Of a stretch of 64,000 bases of DNA, positions 9,648-22,725 are shown piece by piece (positions within the stretch are counted from its first letter, which is position 1; the number at the start of each line of letters is the position of its first letter). Made by a program: the position numbers and the translations under genes. The notes beneath the pieces were generated by a model. It had not been told where the DNA came from. It worked only from the letters and a program-made list of their open reading frames with translations, and searched no databases. Source of the DNA: Portulaca oleracea. Taxonomy: Eukaryota > Streptophyta > Magnoliopsida > Caryophyllales > Portulacaceae. Location: positions 20,725,867-20,789,866 of the forward strand of contig CM055882.1 of NCBI GenBank assembly GCA_029582165.1, given 5' to 3'.

Positions 9648-11056
9648 TATTATGTGCTCCTGGAGCACATGCTCCATATCCTACATGGCAGAGATATTTT
9701 CCATGTTGGCACCTAATTTTAGAATTTAAAAAAAATAGAATTTCACAACAAAAGCCAATATACCCACGTTCTAGTTACATAAACCCACAACCGCACCCCT
9801 ATTTGATTTCACAACAAAAGTTTCACCCTCTCTCTCATGGAGGTTCGATGAACACAATTGCATATCCACCGTCATCCCCTTCGACTCCCCGGAAACCTCC
9901 CTAGTCTCGCCGAAATCCTCATCGGAAGAGGCAGATTCGAAAATCCCCGCCTGTCATTTTCCTCCGCCATTGCATCCTCTTCTTCCAACGTTCTCCACCA
10001 CGTCTGTCGGAGGATTTCGAGTTGTGGCTAGTGGCATCGGCATCCATTAGCAAGCACCGGCGACGACTCTTGAAGAGGATAACCCTCAATTCCAGTAAGG
10101 AGCTCCTCTGTTAAAACTTTCAACGATCACCACCACCATGATACGAAACTTCCAACGATCACCACCACCACCATCACGTTGTGCCGCCTGTGAATCCGCC
10201 ATTGACAAGTTACCAAACCTAGTCAACTACCCTCCTCCCCCGGTGACCCTACTGCGTACTCCGTCATCCCACCCTCTCCATTGCCGCTCCTAAGGCTCTC
10301 ATCCTTACTGTCGTTGTTACCATCACCTCAGGGAAGCTTATCAACCCCCCATTGTTCACTTGGAATATATGTATCATTCACTAACAGATTTAGATTGTTC
10401 ACCAGATACGATGTGACTGTTCACTCATGAAAGGAAGAATTATGGCATTGTTCACTCATAAAGTGGACATTGTTCACTCGTTAAATGATATGATGGACAC
10501 AACCTGTCATTGTCGATTCTATTGTTCACCCTATTTGTTGAGATTGTTCACTATATATATTGTAATAGTTAATAAGATAATAAATGGTTGTTCATTAGAA
10601 ATGCTTCCATTGTTCACTATGTTATTGTTCAATGTACATGACTCCATTGTTCACCTTATATATTATCATTGTTCATCTTATAATATAAGTGAACAACGTT
10701 GAATGAGCCAATGAACAACTTCAATGACTTCTAATGATAGAAATTTTGTCACATAAGAATATTATCAATTATTGATTAATTTTATGAGTGAACAATCTTA
10801 ATATTTGAGGTGAACAAAATTATCTTAAAAGACATGTTATGACAAATAATGAAAAACGTAGTTGAAGTAAGTGAACCACATAGTTGAAGTAAATGAACAA
10901 CATAGTTGAAGTCAGTGAACAATGCAGTAATGAATATCTTGAAGTTGATAACCGCTTTACTTGACAACCGCCACATTGATAACCGTTGCTGAAATTTTAA
11001 AAAAAAAAAAACTGACATGGTGCCATGTCATCTCCAGGAGCATACAATAATTTGCA
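9648..11056. mobile_element. Unclassified element with inverted GCTCCTGGAG ends and TTGTTCAC arrays
   Basis: The left edge reads TATGTGCTCCTGGAGCACAT and the right edge CTCCAGGAGCATACAATA, an inverted repeat. Between about 10345 and 10925 the octamer TTGTTCAC and close variants occur about a dozen times on + (to about 10680), then about seven times inverted as GTGAACAA. No transposase is visible. The 9830-10340 part is C/T-rich and codes for nothing I recognise. A 140-bp sequence at 61474-61612 has similar ends and the same octamer, so this is a family. I could not define a TSD or assign a superfamily. Confidence 0.6.
10345..10925. repeat. Array of TTGTTCAC/GTGAACAA motifs in mirrored orientation
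   Basis: Spacing is irregular, about 20-60 bases. The left part carries TTGTTCAC variants on the + strand and the part after about 10685 carries the complement. This gives a loose dyad centred near 10685. Confidence 0.8.
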
Positions 11057-12215
11057 CATATGGAGGTTGTGCAACACACTGCATGGAAAATAGAAGGGAT
11101 GAGGGAGCCATGCGTGAAAAGTAATATGACTAATGTCCCAATCTCTTTTCCGCGGGCCCCACTACATGTATCTTTGCCAGATTTGCTTTTCACTTTTTTT
11201 TTGGTTTCTTTTGTTTTCCCAAGGTTTAAATATATAAGTGGATCTCACAATACAATTAAAATATTATCCCCCTACCCACTTGTTCCTCCTCTCATCCTCA
11301 TGTCATACTCCACCATAAGTAATACCTGTAACACCCCTAGGCTATTAATCACTAGATTAAGCTAATAACTCACATAACCTAATGATTATCGTAGCGGAAA
11401 AAAGCATTTGAATTTATTACCGCCGTCCACGGAAGTGGACAAGGCTATAATCTATCCCAAAACACATCAACCAAGCATGAGTTTAACTTAAAACATCACA
11501 AACCATCATTTTACATACTTGAACTTAAGCAACTCTTCAACATCAACTCATAAACCCATTAATATACATAACCAACATAAATCAAGTCTCCTTCATTTAA
11601 AGCAAAGAGGCTCCCAATTCACCTTTGTCGTCTTACGCGGGCCTAGAGGTTCGTTCTTCTGATGCTTTGCCTTTACCCTTAGCCGAATTTCCTAAAACGA
11701 AAACATAAAAATTTCGAAGAGTGAGATAAACTCAGCACGTATACCCGTTTATTGTAAGAATCATTTGGAAATTTATTTTAGTTCTTAGCGCGGTTCCAAA
11801 ACACTTTAAAAACAATATAGAAGACATATAATAAACATTAAACAGTACATAAATTACATGACAAAGCTATAACTTAACTTGTTCATGAAAACCATGACTT
11901 AAAAGAGACCATACTTGAGAGTTCATTCATTTAAACATAACATAAACATAGTTTAGGAGAAACCTAAATCACACCTAACTTTACATAAATCTCGCAGAAA
12001 ACTATAATAAAAACTCGACCTTGACTTCCATTAATCAAAACCTATAAAACTTGGCATGTAATTCATAAAACTTTGCTTTAATCCAAAGAACTTGGATAAC
12101 TTAAGCTGTTTAAAAATTTGATTGTCGTATTATTATCTTAAAGGTCCCCTACTTGCGATCATCGGCTAAGCCTCCATATGCGTATACCCGGACCGACCGG
12201 GAGATCCGGATGGTG

Positions 12216-12375
12216 GATATTATCATGTACTGGCCAGATTTCCATGGAGTGTACTTATGGCACAAACTATCCTGGTGTGTACTACGACACGATTATCCTG
12301 GGGTGCACTAAGGCACGGTTAACATGGTGTGCACTCAGGCACGGGTTCCCTGGTGTGCCCTAAGGCATGAATAAC
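12216..12375. repeat. Minisatellite in the solo LTR
   Basis: Four to five imperfect copies of a unit of about 35-40 bases are present (pattern CCTGGTGTGYACT..GGCACG). It sits about 0.9-1.0 kb from the LTR 3' end, comparable to the minisatellite in the other gypsy LTR. Confidence 0.8.
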
Positions 12376-14392
12376 ATGGACATGGCCTTTATTTATGTTG
12401 GAAAACTTGAAACCTTACTTGTTTTAACCTTGTTATAATCGGTTTCTTATGTACCTTAACTCTAACCTAAAAATATCCCTACATGATCTTGGGCCAAAAC
12501 TTGTACTTATATAATGTAAATGGTTTAACAAGAAGGATGTAACTTAACTATTCAAAGTAAGATAAATTACTTGATAAAACATACCTTGGTACCTAAATCA
12601 CACGAAAACCTACTTACACTTGACCAAGATACATGAAAATTCAAATAGACGACATAAATCTTAAATAGATAATAAACAAGGCATAAATAAATCGTAAAAG
12701 TAACTTAAAAATTACAGACAATATACATACCTGAAGAATAGCAAGTTTACACACACTTAAACTCGCAGGGACTTGAACAGCTGAGCACAACGACTTCTCG
12801 AGGACACTTAAGAAAGAATAAGAATCCCAAATTAGAACCTAACTTGGATGAGAATAATGAAGAATATCCTAGTAGAATTCTAGGATTATTTGATAACTAA
12901 ACTTGCTTCTTAAGATCCATTCGGAAAGGCTATAACTTCTCCCACAAGTACCGTATCATTATGAATAAGGACTTTCTAGAAAGCTAAGCTCATGTACTAC
13001 AACTTCCTAGTTGATTATGAAGGTTAAAAATGTGATAACGGAGGGTAAAAACTACTGACTCAGCAAGCTGTCTAGAAAACCACAGGCGTAAACATCGATG
13101 TTTCAGAGAGTCATAACTCAAGTTATAGACATCGGTTTGGGGCATGCAAACTATCTATGAAAAGCTTGAAGAACCTCATAAAACGTCCATGTTGATCATA
13201 AATTGATTTGGGCATAGGAAAGGGCCGGAAATTGGCGATGAACATAAGACAGTCACATGAATTTTCTAGGTAAACTCAGTTTACTGACCAAGGTTCGGTG
13301 ACTCATAACTTTCACTCCTGATATCCTATGGCTATAAATTTTACCTTTATGGAAAGCTTGAAAAATTCTCTACAACTTTCATGTTGAACACTTAAATCAA
13401 AGAGATCTTTAACCTAACGAAAAACATGCATTTTTAGACTGACCTCAGAAATCGTATATACTTGCATCTCTTTACGGTTTTAGACATAACTTCAGATATA
13501 CAAATAAAAAATTCCGAAATTCAAAAATCGGGTGTTAACTAACATCTTAAGATACCTATCCAAACCATAATTTGGGTCAAAATCACATTTTATACCCCCT
13601 GGAATTTCCATATTGCAACTAAACCTGAAATTTGCCCTTTATTTGGGCTTGCATGCATCCCAAACCTGAATATTCAACACTAATCTTCCCCAAATCACTT
13701 CTCAAGCATCATTACTTACTTTTCAGCATTAAACACATCCATAATTCTTCATTATTGACCACATTTCACACATGCAAAGCAAGATCCACTTATACTTTAA
13801 CCTCCCAAACATTATCCTCCATGAATTCAACATTAAACATCATAATACTCACTATTTGGCCAATCTAATTCTAATACAAGTACATGCATCTATAAATAAT
13901 CATAAAACTCACACTTTTACAGTGAATTCATCAACCAAATCACCATGCATGCTCATAATACAACACGATTTCCACTCATTTGACTATTAAACATAAACTC
14001 CTCATAAACTTACCAAATTCTCTCCTTGATTCCTTTAGAATCTCAACAACCACCACTTGAACTCCTAAAACACTAGATTATCTTCTGGACAAACACAAAA
14101 TACCAAGAGAAAAATCATATTATAATCATGAACTAACACTTGAAAGAGAGGGTGTAGAAGATGGGAGAGATTACCAACACAAATGGAGGAGAAGAAGAAG
14201 AAAGATGATGGTGGTGGCGTTGGTCGGCGACAGCAGCGACGGTAGGCAGCAGCCGAGACAACAGAAGGAGGGAGGAAGAGGAAGGGGCAAGGGGGGTTGA
14301 GTGAGACAACCAAGAGAGAGAGAGAGAGTGAGTGAGTTTGAGAGGGAGTTGTATTTGAATTAATAGCAAAATGCCTTATAATCCATCCTAAG

Positions 14393-14393
<1 letters not shown>

Positions 14394-14452
<59 letters not shown>
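14394..14452. repeat. (AC)n(AT)n compound microsatellite
   Basis: A run of about 22 AC units is followed by about 7 AT units, inside the reverse-oriented solo LTR. Confidence 0.95.
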
Positions 14453-14453
<1 letters not shown>

Positions 14454-14532
14454 ACTCCATTAGGCCCAAAAATGGCCTCCTTCTTTCCTAGGCTGGCTGG
14501 ATAAGGCCCAAATGAAAAGAAATTTCATCAAC

Positions 14533-14820
14533 TTAGGGTATGCTTGGCAGGAGGGTAAAAGGGAGTTGGGGGGGGGGGGGGTTAAGGGGGTGCTAACCCC
14601 TCCTTACCCATGCTTGGGGAGAGAGTGAGAAAGGGTAAGGGAGAGTAAAGGGGAGTGAGATTTATCCTCCTTTACCCCCTCTAACTCTTATTTTTTTACA
14701 CCCCAATTTGGGGTGTAAGGAAGAGTTTAATTAAATTATAACATACGTACATAAAATAGAAAATGACCATATTAACCTTAACCCTAATTGAATCATAACA
14801 CATACACATCCATCTCTCTC

Positions 14821-14878
<58 letters not shown>

Positions 14879-14905
14879 CCTCGCATCTCTCTCTGTTCTC
14901 TCGCA

Positions 14906-14941
<36 letters not shown>

Positions 14942-15158
14942 GTATCTCTCTCTCTCTCTTTGTCTCTCTCCATCTCTCGCTCGCATCTCTCTCTCTCTGT
15001 CTCTCTCTCTGTCTCGCATCTCTTTATCTCATCTCTATTTTTCTCACTCGCATCTCTCTCTCTCTGTCTCTCTCTCTCTCCCTCTCTCACTCGCATCTCT
15101 GTCTCTCTCATCTCTTTGTCTCTCTTTCTCTGATTAGAGAGAGAGAGAGAGAGAGAGG

Positions 15159-15192
<34 letters not shown>

Positions 15193-15273
15193 AAGATAGA
15201 GGGGAGGGGTATAGAGAGAGAGAGTAGACTGAGAGGGTGGAGAGAGAGTATAGAGAGAGAAAAGTGTTGTTCA

Positions 15274-15320
<47 letters not shown>

Positions 15321-15617
15321 GGGGGAAGGGGTAGAGAGAGAGAGAGAGAAGAGAAAAGAGAGAGATAGGGGTAGAAAGAGAATGTGTATTAGAACAAATG
15401 TATGATATTATATTGAATTACAGATAATATGAAAGGGCAAATATGTCAATTGACATTTTACTCTTATGAACTCTCCAAATTGTTCTCCCAAGTAGGGGTA
15501 AGTAGTTTGCCCTTATGAACTCTCACATACCCTCACCCTCCTTTACTCCTATGAACCCCTACTCTCCATTTTAACTCTCCTCCCAAGCAGAGTGTTAATC
15601 TCTCCTCTTATACTTAT
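14533..15617. mobile_element. TIR element with CT/GA foldback core
   Basis: The outer ends are inverted: TTAGGGTATGCTTGGCAGGA on the left, and on the right the complement CTCCTCCCAAGCAGAGTG with TACCCTAA further out. The interior is a long (CT)n-rich block meeting a (GA)n-rich block. No coding sequence is credible, because the long open frames there are simple-sequence artefacts. The superfamily is unclear: hAT or PIF/Harbinger are possible, and the TSD is unresolved. A relative with a TTAAGGGTTTTCTTGGGAGG end (- strand) lies at 37.86-39.26 kb. Confidence 0.55.
14811..15381. repeat. Long (CT)n...(GA)n hairpin with C/G runs
   Basis: The CT-rich block (14811-15130) and GA-rich block (15135-15381) are inverted complements with a pivot near TGATTAGAG. 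A G-run of about 15 lies at 15311-15325 and another at 14571-14581. The region could fold into a very long imperfect hairpin. Confidence 0.9.
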
Positions 15618-16241
15618 GTTACCCTAAACCCAAATTATTGAAATTGTTATACCGTAAAAAAATTTATCGGGAACCTATGGAAACTAAATAAATTACACAA
15701 CACTTGGATTTTCTCGTCATTAATTCTTACTTGACTTGGGGAAAGGAAATAAATAATAAAAAGCGGAACCCTTAAAGAAAAATTCAAATATTCAGAAATA
15801 CCAAAACTTAAATGGGGAGAAGGAACTTGACATAAAAATTTTCTAATAAAAAAAAAATCTTGATGGTCGTTGCACTGTTCAAGTCCTACAAAACACAAAC
15901 TGGTTAGGTGAATTTGAAACACGCGCGCTTTAATCAATTTTTATTTATTTTTAACCGTGAGTACTTATGTTAAACGACACATATTAAGGGGTGATTTTCT
16001 CGGGGTTATTACAATGCCCATACCCAATCACCATTAAAATATTATTATTTGCACTATATTTATACTATGTATTCTTCATTTTCAAGAACACCATAAGACA
16101 TAGCCTCAGAGAGCATATAATAGGCTGCTGATTTGACCAGTCAGATCCTTTGGGATATCAATCTTCTTCACAAGCTCCTTAAGATTGGACATCGTGAGGT
16201 TTTTAAAGGAAGTTTAATATCAAATTTCATAATAATAATAA

Positions 16242-16460
16242 GGGAAATTGGATTCTAATAATACGAACTTTTGATTTGGTAATTAATAATACGAACTTTT
16301 GATTTGGTAATTAATAATACGAACTTTGACCTCCTGTTACCCCCAACAGTACGCCACCGAGTTAAGTTCAACTTAACTCGGTGGCGGTCTGACGTGGCGG
16401 CGGAGGCACGCGCCTGGTTGTTTTGACTTTGCCACGTCATCCACATTGACTTAAAAAATA
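16242..16460 (+). mobile_element. Single-ended foldback element of the GGGAAATTGGA family
   Basis: The segment starts GGGAAATTGGATTCTAATAA, the same terminus as the elements at 47.2 and 48.5 kb. A triplicated AATAATACGAACTTTTGATT phrase follows, then an inner palindrome CCACCGAGTTAAGTTCAACT with its complement, and then CTGACGTGGCGG/GCCACGTCATC. The right TIR is not found downstream, so the copy is truncated. The 9 bases to the left are TAATAATAA. Confidence 0.6.
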
Positions 16461-16619
16461 ATACGAACTTTTACCTATGTTGCTCTGAATAATACGAACT
16501 TTTTTCTCTCTCTAAAAAATCTCAGATGCCATTTTTACTTCTTCATCTTCCTCAATCCTCCTCTTCTCCATTCCCAGAAAACCCCAGAAAACCAGAAAAC
16601 CCATAAAACCTCTCTCTCT

Positions 16620-16755
16620 CTCTCTCTCTCTCTTTTCTTTTTTTTTTTCCTAACACTTTAATTTTGAATATAAGGAAGAGACTAATAACATTATAACATA
16701 TATAATAGATAAATTGATAAATATATACCTCCATTTCTCCATGTCATATTATAAG

Positions 16756-16829
<74 letters not shown>

Positions 16830-16860
16830 GCTTAATAGAATATGACATAAATCCTTTGTA
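16620..16860 (-). mobile_element. Fragment of the GA-rich element (empty-site copy)
   Basis: On the - strand this matches 38150-39115 but lacks the hAT MITE found there. The sequence around TCTATTATATATGTTAT reads straight through with one copy of ATTATATA. Simple repeats (CT)n and (CA)n occupy 16758-16828. It serves as a related empty site for the hAT insertion. Confidence 0.6.
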
Positions 16861-18650
16861 AAGTCAATCTTTGCATGCACGAAGATGAGAAACTTTGATT
16901 AAGAACCATAAAAATCAAAAGAAAGCTTAGTAAGCAATAATGTAAATTTTCAAGTTCTTATTATTAACTACCAAATTCAAATTGAAAAGGAGGCAGAAAG
17001 TTGAGACATAATAGACGAAGAATGAAAAAAAACTAACCCTTGATGATGGAGATTAGAAATTCAAAGATGGCAAGGGATAGATCATAGATATATTATGAGA
17101 AGCAAATAGATAAAGACACTAAACAACAGGAGATAGAGAAACGAAGAGGCAATGAGTGAAGGAGATAATCGTATGAAGCAGCCCACGAATGACATCTGTA
17201 TACACACACGTCGACTGATGAAATGGGCCAGTCTTACATAGCCCAAGCACCCAAGCAGGCAGCAAGGGCCTACCTCAACCAAGCAGTTGTTGGAAATTAT
17301 TCCGAAAAAATGAAACTCAAACCCATAGTGGAGAACAGCAGCCAGCACAGGAACTTTCGTCTTCTGCTGCCATTACAATTATCTCTTAAAATCATACTCA
17401 TAATATCAACATATCACCCACCATTTTCAACTTTTATAAAAACTTAACCCATGAAATTGCAGTGAAGGCTGTAATTTAAAAAGCACACTTGCAAATTAGA
17501 AACACTCAAAATCAACTCACTAAGGGCCATAAGATTTTGTTGAATTGAGATTTGAGCAAGCTCAATCTCAACAAAACCAAAACCCATCAACAGTTGAAAA
17601 TTCATAACAACAAGCATAACTACGTCCAGCAGCATTCGATATTCGGGTAAACCATCAGTAATAGTTAAAAATGGTACATATATCAACATAAACACCAAGC
17701 ATAACTACATCCAACAGAAACCCTAATTGATCAGACAAGCATAAAAAATTCTATCAACAGTTGAAAATTCATAACAACAAGCATAACTACGTCTAGTAGC
17801 ATTTGATATTAAGCTAAACCATCATTAATAGTTTTAAATTGGTACATATATCAACATAAACACCAAATTTATTCCTTAGAAGTAGGGAAATCAGCTTACT
17901 TCTTCGGTCTCAGAAGAGGCGAAAGACAAAGATGGATCAAATTGAGCACCCTACAAAATCAAAAATAACAGAAATTACAAGGAAACATCAAAATTTATTC
18001 AATAAAAAGGAACTCAAAAGTAAAACTTAGTTAACCAAAACCCAAAACCCAGAACCCTAGAAGCTAAATTGCAAATTTAGCTAGTTTCAAAATTGGATTT
18101 TACAACAAAGATCGAAAGCATGTGAGTTAACAATTATAGGCGAAAACGGTTGATGTTTCAGTTGCCACTTAGCAAATCGAGATTGAAAAGAATACAGAAA
18201 ATTGATTTCGATCAAGAATAAAAGTTGACAGATGAAAGAAATCATAAATAAGAAGGGACGAAATGAAAGAGAAGAACAGAAAGAGAAGAAAGGGTCAAGC
18301 TGAACATACATGAGAGTTAGCACAGATGACATATGTACTATTGAAGTCCACGTGCTAAAGCCTCAAACCAATTCAAAAAAAAAAATCAATTGGGCCTGTG
18401 TCATCACACAATGCTCTTGAGGACAATGGGGCAGCCCAAGCAGACAAACATCTAAGCTAATCTGCAAAATAAAACTTGGTCATAACACAACTCTTATTCT
18501 CTTTTCTATTAGAGTATATGATTGTAAGATTTGTAAATATTTTTTGTTCGAATTTTCTTTTAATCACCAGTTTAAAAAAAATTCGAACAAAGTGCTATCT
18601 ATCCTTTTAAGTTGTTTACTTTACATTCTATATGTCGGAGGAAGAGGGGA
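16861..18650. other. Anonymous region with a 120-bp direct repeat
   Basis: No gene is recognised. A direct repeat is obvious: ATCAACAGTTGAAAATTCAT through TCAACATAAACACCA at about 17586-17695 recurs at about 17754-17866 with few differences. The segment just before MULE-2 (about 18500-18650) is AT-rich. Confidence 0.6.
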
Positions 18651-18659
18651 GACAAACAA

Positions 18660-18795
18660 CAAAAAATTGCTCAGGGGTGCCATACATTTCCCAAAAGTGA
18701 CTATTTGGGGACCACATTATTTTTGTTTACTCGTTGGGGACCAGATTGTTGTCAAAATATGCGGGTTCGGTATTTTTCGACCAAAATAGCCGAAA
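18660..18795 (+). repeat. Left TIR of MULE-2
   Basis: The inverted complement of 37430-37574 includes the shared phrases GTGACTATTTGGGGACCACA, CGTTGGGGACCAGATTGTTG and TCAAAATATG. The differences are small indels in T/A runs. Confidence 0.95.
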
Positions 18796-21700
18796 ATAAT
18801 GAAAAGATGTAAATACCTCTTGACTTATGTGTGAAAAGTCCAGTTTCCCCTTTTATTTGCCCGCTCAAATCTGCTAAATGTTGTTTTCCTTCTTCTTCAC
18901 TTTCGTTAATTCATTCTTGTTCTCACTAAGCAAATCCACTCAAATTCAAAGAAGCAGGGAGAACTGGAGAATTGGGAAGGGAGAATTGAGAAGCAGGGAG
19001 ATTGTCGATTGAGAGTCAGTTTCAGCCAAGCCATTGTCGTCGGAGAATCTTGCAGTGGTAAGCATCTTTAACGCATTGTATTTCATTTTCGGAAATTAGG
19101 GCAGATGCTAAATTTCGAATGTTCGGGTTCGAAATCTGACCAAAAATTGTAAGCAAACGGTTTTGTTCAAAAGTTAGGATATGAATTTCGTAAATTTGTA
19201 AATTTAGGGTTTCAATTTTGTTGATAGTAAAGGGGAATTCGTATGAACAGAACTGGGAATTGTTTGTTGAAATGTGTATTGGGTTTGATTGTGATGCACA
19301 GGTTGATCCGATGTATTCATTCATTGTCCGATTCAACTCATTGAGGATTTACATCCCAGAGCAGGACTTAGACCGTTACAACCATAAAGAGTTGTTCTGT
19401 GACATTAGGAAGAGGTACACAGAAGACTTTTGGAAGTTTCCGAAGTTTGTTAGATTGAATTGGTATCGACCTGGGAAAGAGAACAAGAAGATACCATTGC
19501 AAACAGATACTGACTGGAATAATTTTGTGGGTGCATGGTCCAAGTTGGAGAATGTGAAGACATTGCCTGTGGAGATGGTTCAACTGGCTGCAAAGGGGAA
19601 GCTTCAACAAACCGTAGAGAGTATTGATCATAAGCAAGTTGGTGATGATGAGATTATTGTTGAAATGAGGGAAATGACACCAAGCCAAGCATTTATATGG
19701 GCTGACAACTTGATACAAACACCCATTGATGCTGAGCAAAACCAAGGTGGCAGTCAGACCTCATAGCCCAGACCACCATCAACAAAGAAGCCACCTTCCA
19801 CAGATGCTAGTATTGGTCAGAGATTTGGTGCAAGGAAGAAGCTAGAATGCAGAAGGAGTACCAGAAATGTAGCAAAGGCAGCAAGTCATAAAGGAGCTGG
19901 GGAATCTTCTGGTGGGCCTGGTATGGAGGAATCTTCAAGTGGGTTTGGGCTTGGGCCATCTTTTGTTGGGCCTGGTAACATGGATGAGCTACAAAATATT
20001 AATTGTGGTCCTGTTTCCCCATCACCAACTAAAAGCAAGGATGGTACATCCTCACCTGCTACATCACATGAAAGAAGTCAAGTTGCAAAATCTCCTCTTT
20101 GCTCTTCATCTCAGAGGAAAAGTAATGAGATGCAGAACACAACATCATCATAAGCTCAAAGTACAAGGAGGCCTTTGACTAGGTCTTTGGCAACATCAAG
20201 TCTTGATAACCATGGTCCACAACCATCTTCACCTCTTAGGTCTCCACCTCAGAGGGAAATCATTGAGCTTCAGAACACAACATCTTCACCAGCTTAAAGT
20301 CCAAGGAGACCATTAACTAGGTCTGTGGCAGCAGCAACTCCAGAGAAGCAAGGTGCACAGGCTAGTTGTCCTCTTATCTCACCATCTCAAAGGAGGGCTT
20401 CAGCTAGTTCAGATAAGCAATCAGCTGAACAAGATATCCCTTCAACCTCAAAAACTCCATCTAAAAAGAAGAAGGCCAAAAGTAAGGAAACAATGGAGCT
20501 GGATCCTGCTATGTTGAATAATATGTCAAAGGAATTTTCTGTGCTACAAGCTTCTGACATTCAAGAACTGGCAAGGGCAGATGTGAGAGAACTTGATGAG
20601 TTCTTTGAGGATGAGAATGGTGAAGGTGGATCTGGGGCTCAATGGCAACTAGAAGATACAGATGATGACAATGATGATGAAGAGTTTGTTCCAACAGATG
20701 AAGAAGAAGAGGATGACAGTGATGATGAGTATGTTGACTCATCTGAAGAGGATGTTTTTGGGTTAGAAGATAATGGAGATGAAGAGGTTGAGGCAAGAAT
20801 GGATCTCGGATATGTGGTTGATGAGGATGTGGATCCACGTAAGCAAACTGTGGCTGGCAAGATGGCATCAGTTTATAGTGATGGCCAGGTTTGGACTGAA
20901 GGCAGGGAAAATAAAGTATCTCAAAGCAATGGATATGTTCAGCAGCAAGGAGAAGCTCTTGTATGTGATGAAGACTTATGCAATTCAGAGAGGCTTTATT
21001 TTGAATAAGGTGAAGAACAACAGTAAGAGGTACACTATGAATTGCAAAAATGAAAAGTGCACTTTCAGAGTCCATGCAATCTCGATGCAAGATGGTGTAA
21101 CTTGATGTATACTGTGATGAATTCACCAAAGCCAACCCTGATTCTAAGTGTTTCATCAGCTTCATTGATAGGGGTCCAACTTTAAACCTGACTTTCAAGA
21201 GGATTCAAATATGCATTGGGTCTGCTATTCAGGCATTCAAGGAGCATTGGAGGGGTTTGATTGTATTGGATACTTGATTCTTGAAAGGTCCTTACAAAGG
21301 GGTTTTGATGACTGCAATTGGATTAGATGGGAACAATGGTCAGTTCCCACTAGCATATGGTGTCTTCCCAGTTGAAGATGATGAAGAGTGGGCATACTTT
21401 GTGAATGGATTGACAGTTGCACTTGAGTCACAACAACATTCACATCGTTACACCTTCATGGCTGACAGACACCAGGTAATCCTCTTCTTTTTCTTAGTTT
21501 ATACTGTTATATTTATGTTTAGGTGTTGCTAAAGGGGTCTTATAAGTTCTTTGTTCATGTTTGCATCTCAGTCAATTAAGAATGCAGTGGACAAGTTCTT
21601 TCCTCAATCAAGGAGGAGAGTGTGTGTGTTGCACCTGTACAAGAGCTTTGCTAACAAATTTTCAGGTATGAATACATCAATGTGATGCTTTAATCTGCTA

Positions 21701-21873
21701 TACTTCAACCATAAATTATATAACTCAATTTTTGATAAATCTGCAAACTTTTGTAGGTGCTTGGTACCACTTCTACTTCTAGATAGAAGCTAATGCATAT
21801 TCTGAGACAGTATTCAAGACAACCATGGAGAAGATAAGGGAGAAAAGTCCAGCTGCATACAACAGGCAAAAGG

Positions 21874-22711
21874 TGTTGGAATGTCCCGACAATGTTCGAT
21901 ATACACGGAGATTAAACCAAAGTAATATAGTAATTATATGTCTTGCTAGAGACCTCTATAATTAGTAATTAAATATGTTTAATTACAACTATATTATTTG
22001 GTCCTACTGGGTCACACAAGTCAGTGCCCTGGAACAATGTATGTAACCTAAGTGATATTGTATCACGTTTAGAAAAGTTGGAAATTGATTTATGTGAGAA
22101 ATCAGCCCAACACGGACCGAATTGGGTCCAACACGGGTCGTGTTAACCCAACACGGTCAGTGTTGAGACACCACGGTCCGTGGTGTCCATGGGCCGATTA
22201 TTTGGACCTTCTGGAGTCCAACACGGACCGTGTTGGGCCCAGAAAACGCGCCGTCGTTTTAATTCGGCCCTTTAGGGTTGTTGAACCCTTTTCCTAGGTT
22301 TTTTAAATACTATATAAAGGGGTCTCTGGGAGAGATTATTCAACACCAACTGCCTACGACTCTTAGAGAGATACCAGGGTGATTTCCTGAGTTCCTCTCT
22401 CTTTTAGTTTGCAGTTCTAGTTTCAGGAAACATTATCTGTTTCCCGATTCAATCTCACATACATCTTAAATTGAGATTCGTCTCGATCGGGTCGATCTAG
22501 CAATCGGGTTTCTGGAGTGCTGCGTGGACTTTTCAGTAGAGGATTTCAGCATTGGAATTTGGAAGGTCAACCTCTTCTTCAGCCGGAATTAGCAATCAGG
22601 TATAATTACTAAAGCCTCTGCAATTGTGTTGATTAATTGTTTATAATTGTTATAATATTCCGCCAATTAATCTATATCTGTTTAGGAAATAGATAATTTA
22701 AAAACCTAACA
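21874..22711 (+). repeat. Left LTR of the copia element
   Basis: The 838-bp LTR has a TATA-like ACTATATAAAGGGG near 22309-22322 that could start transcription. It carries a cluster of imperfect palindromes based on CAACACGG..CCGTGTTG (22105-22240). Confidence 0.93.
22105..22240. repeat. Cluster of CAACACGG(A/T)CCGTGTTG palindromes in the copia LTR
   Basis: Imperfect palindromes repeat several times, including variants CACCACGGTCCGTGGTG and CAACACGGACCGTGTTG. The right LTR has the matching cluster at 34137-34288 with a different copy number, and one more copy lies inside the element at 23925-23942. Confidence 0.9.
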
Positions 22712-22712
22712 G

Positions 22713-22725
22713 TGGTATCAGAGCC
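22713..22725 (+). promoter_or_regulatory. Primer-binding site (initiator Met tRNA) of the copia element
   Basis: TGGTATCAGAGCC begins 2 bases after the left LTR. It is the standard plant copia PBS. Confidence 0.95.

Larger units (their letters stand above)
11337..16013 (-). mobile_element. Large solo LTR of a Ty3/gypsy-type element, reverse orientation
   Basis: Read on the - strand the segment starts TGTAATAACCCCGAGAAAAT and ends CCTAGGGGTGTTACA. These are LTR-style ends resembling the gypsy LTR at 26437-30531 (TGTAAAACCCCG...GGGGCGTTACA). Flanking 5-mers are ATACC (11332-11336) and ATGCC (16014-16018), a TSD with one mismatch. Like the other LTR it has a GC-rich leader part (about 14200-14290, - strand) and a minisatellite near its 3' end (12216-12375). 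An insertion at about 14530-15617 inflates it to 4,677 bp. No gag or pol was found, so I read it as a solo LTR. The family assignment is by analogy. Confidence 0.7.

Noticed and set aside
14788..15405. 205-residue frame with Ser-Leu and Arg-Glu repeats
   Set aside because: It is a translation of (CT)n and (GA)n simple sequence and is not a gene.
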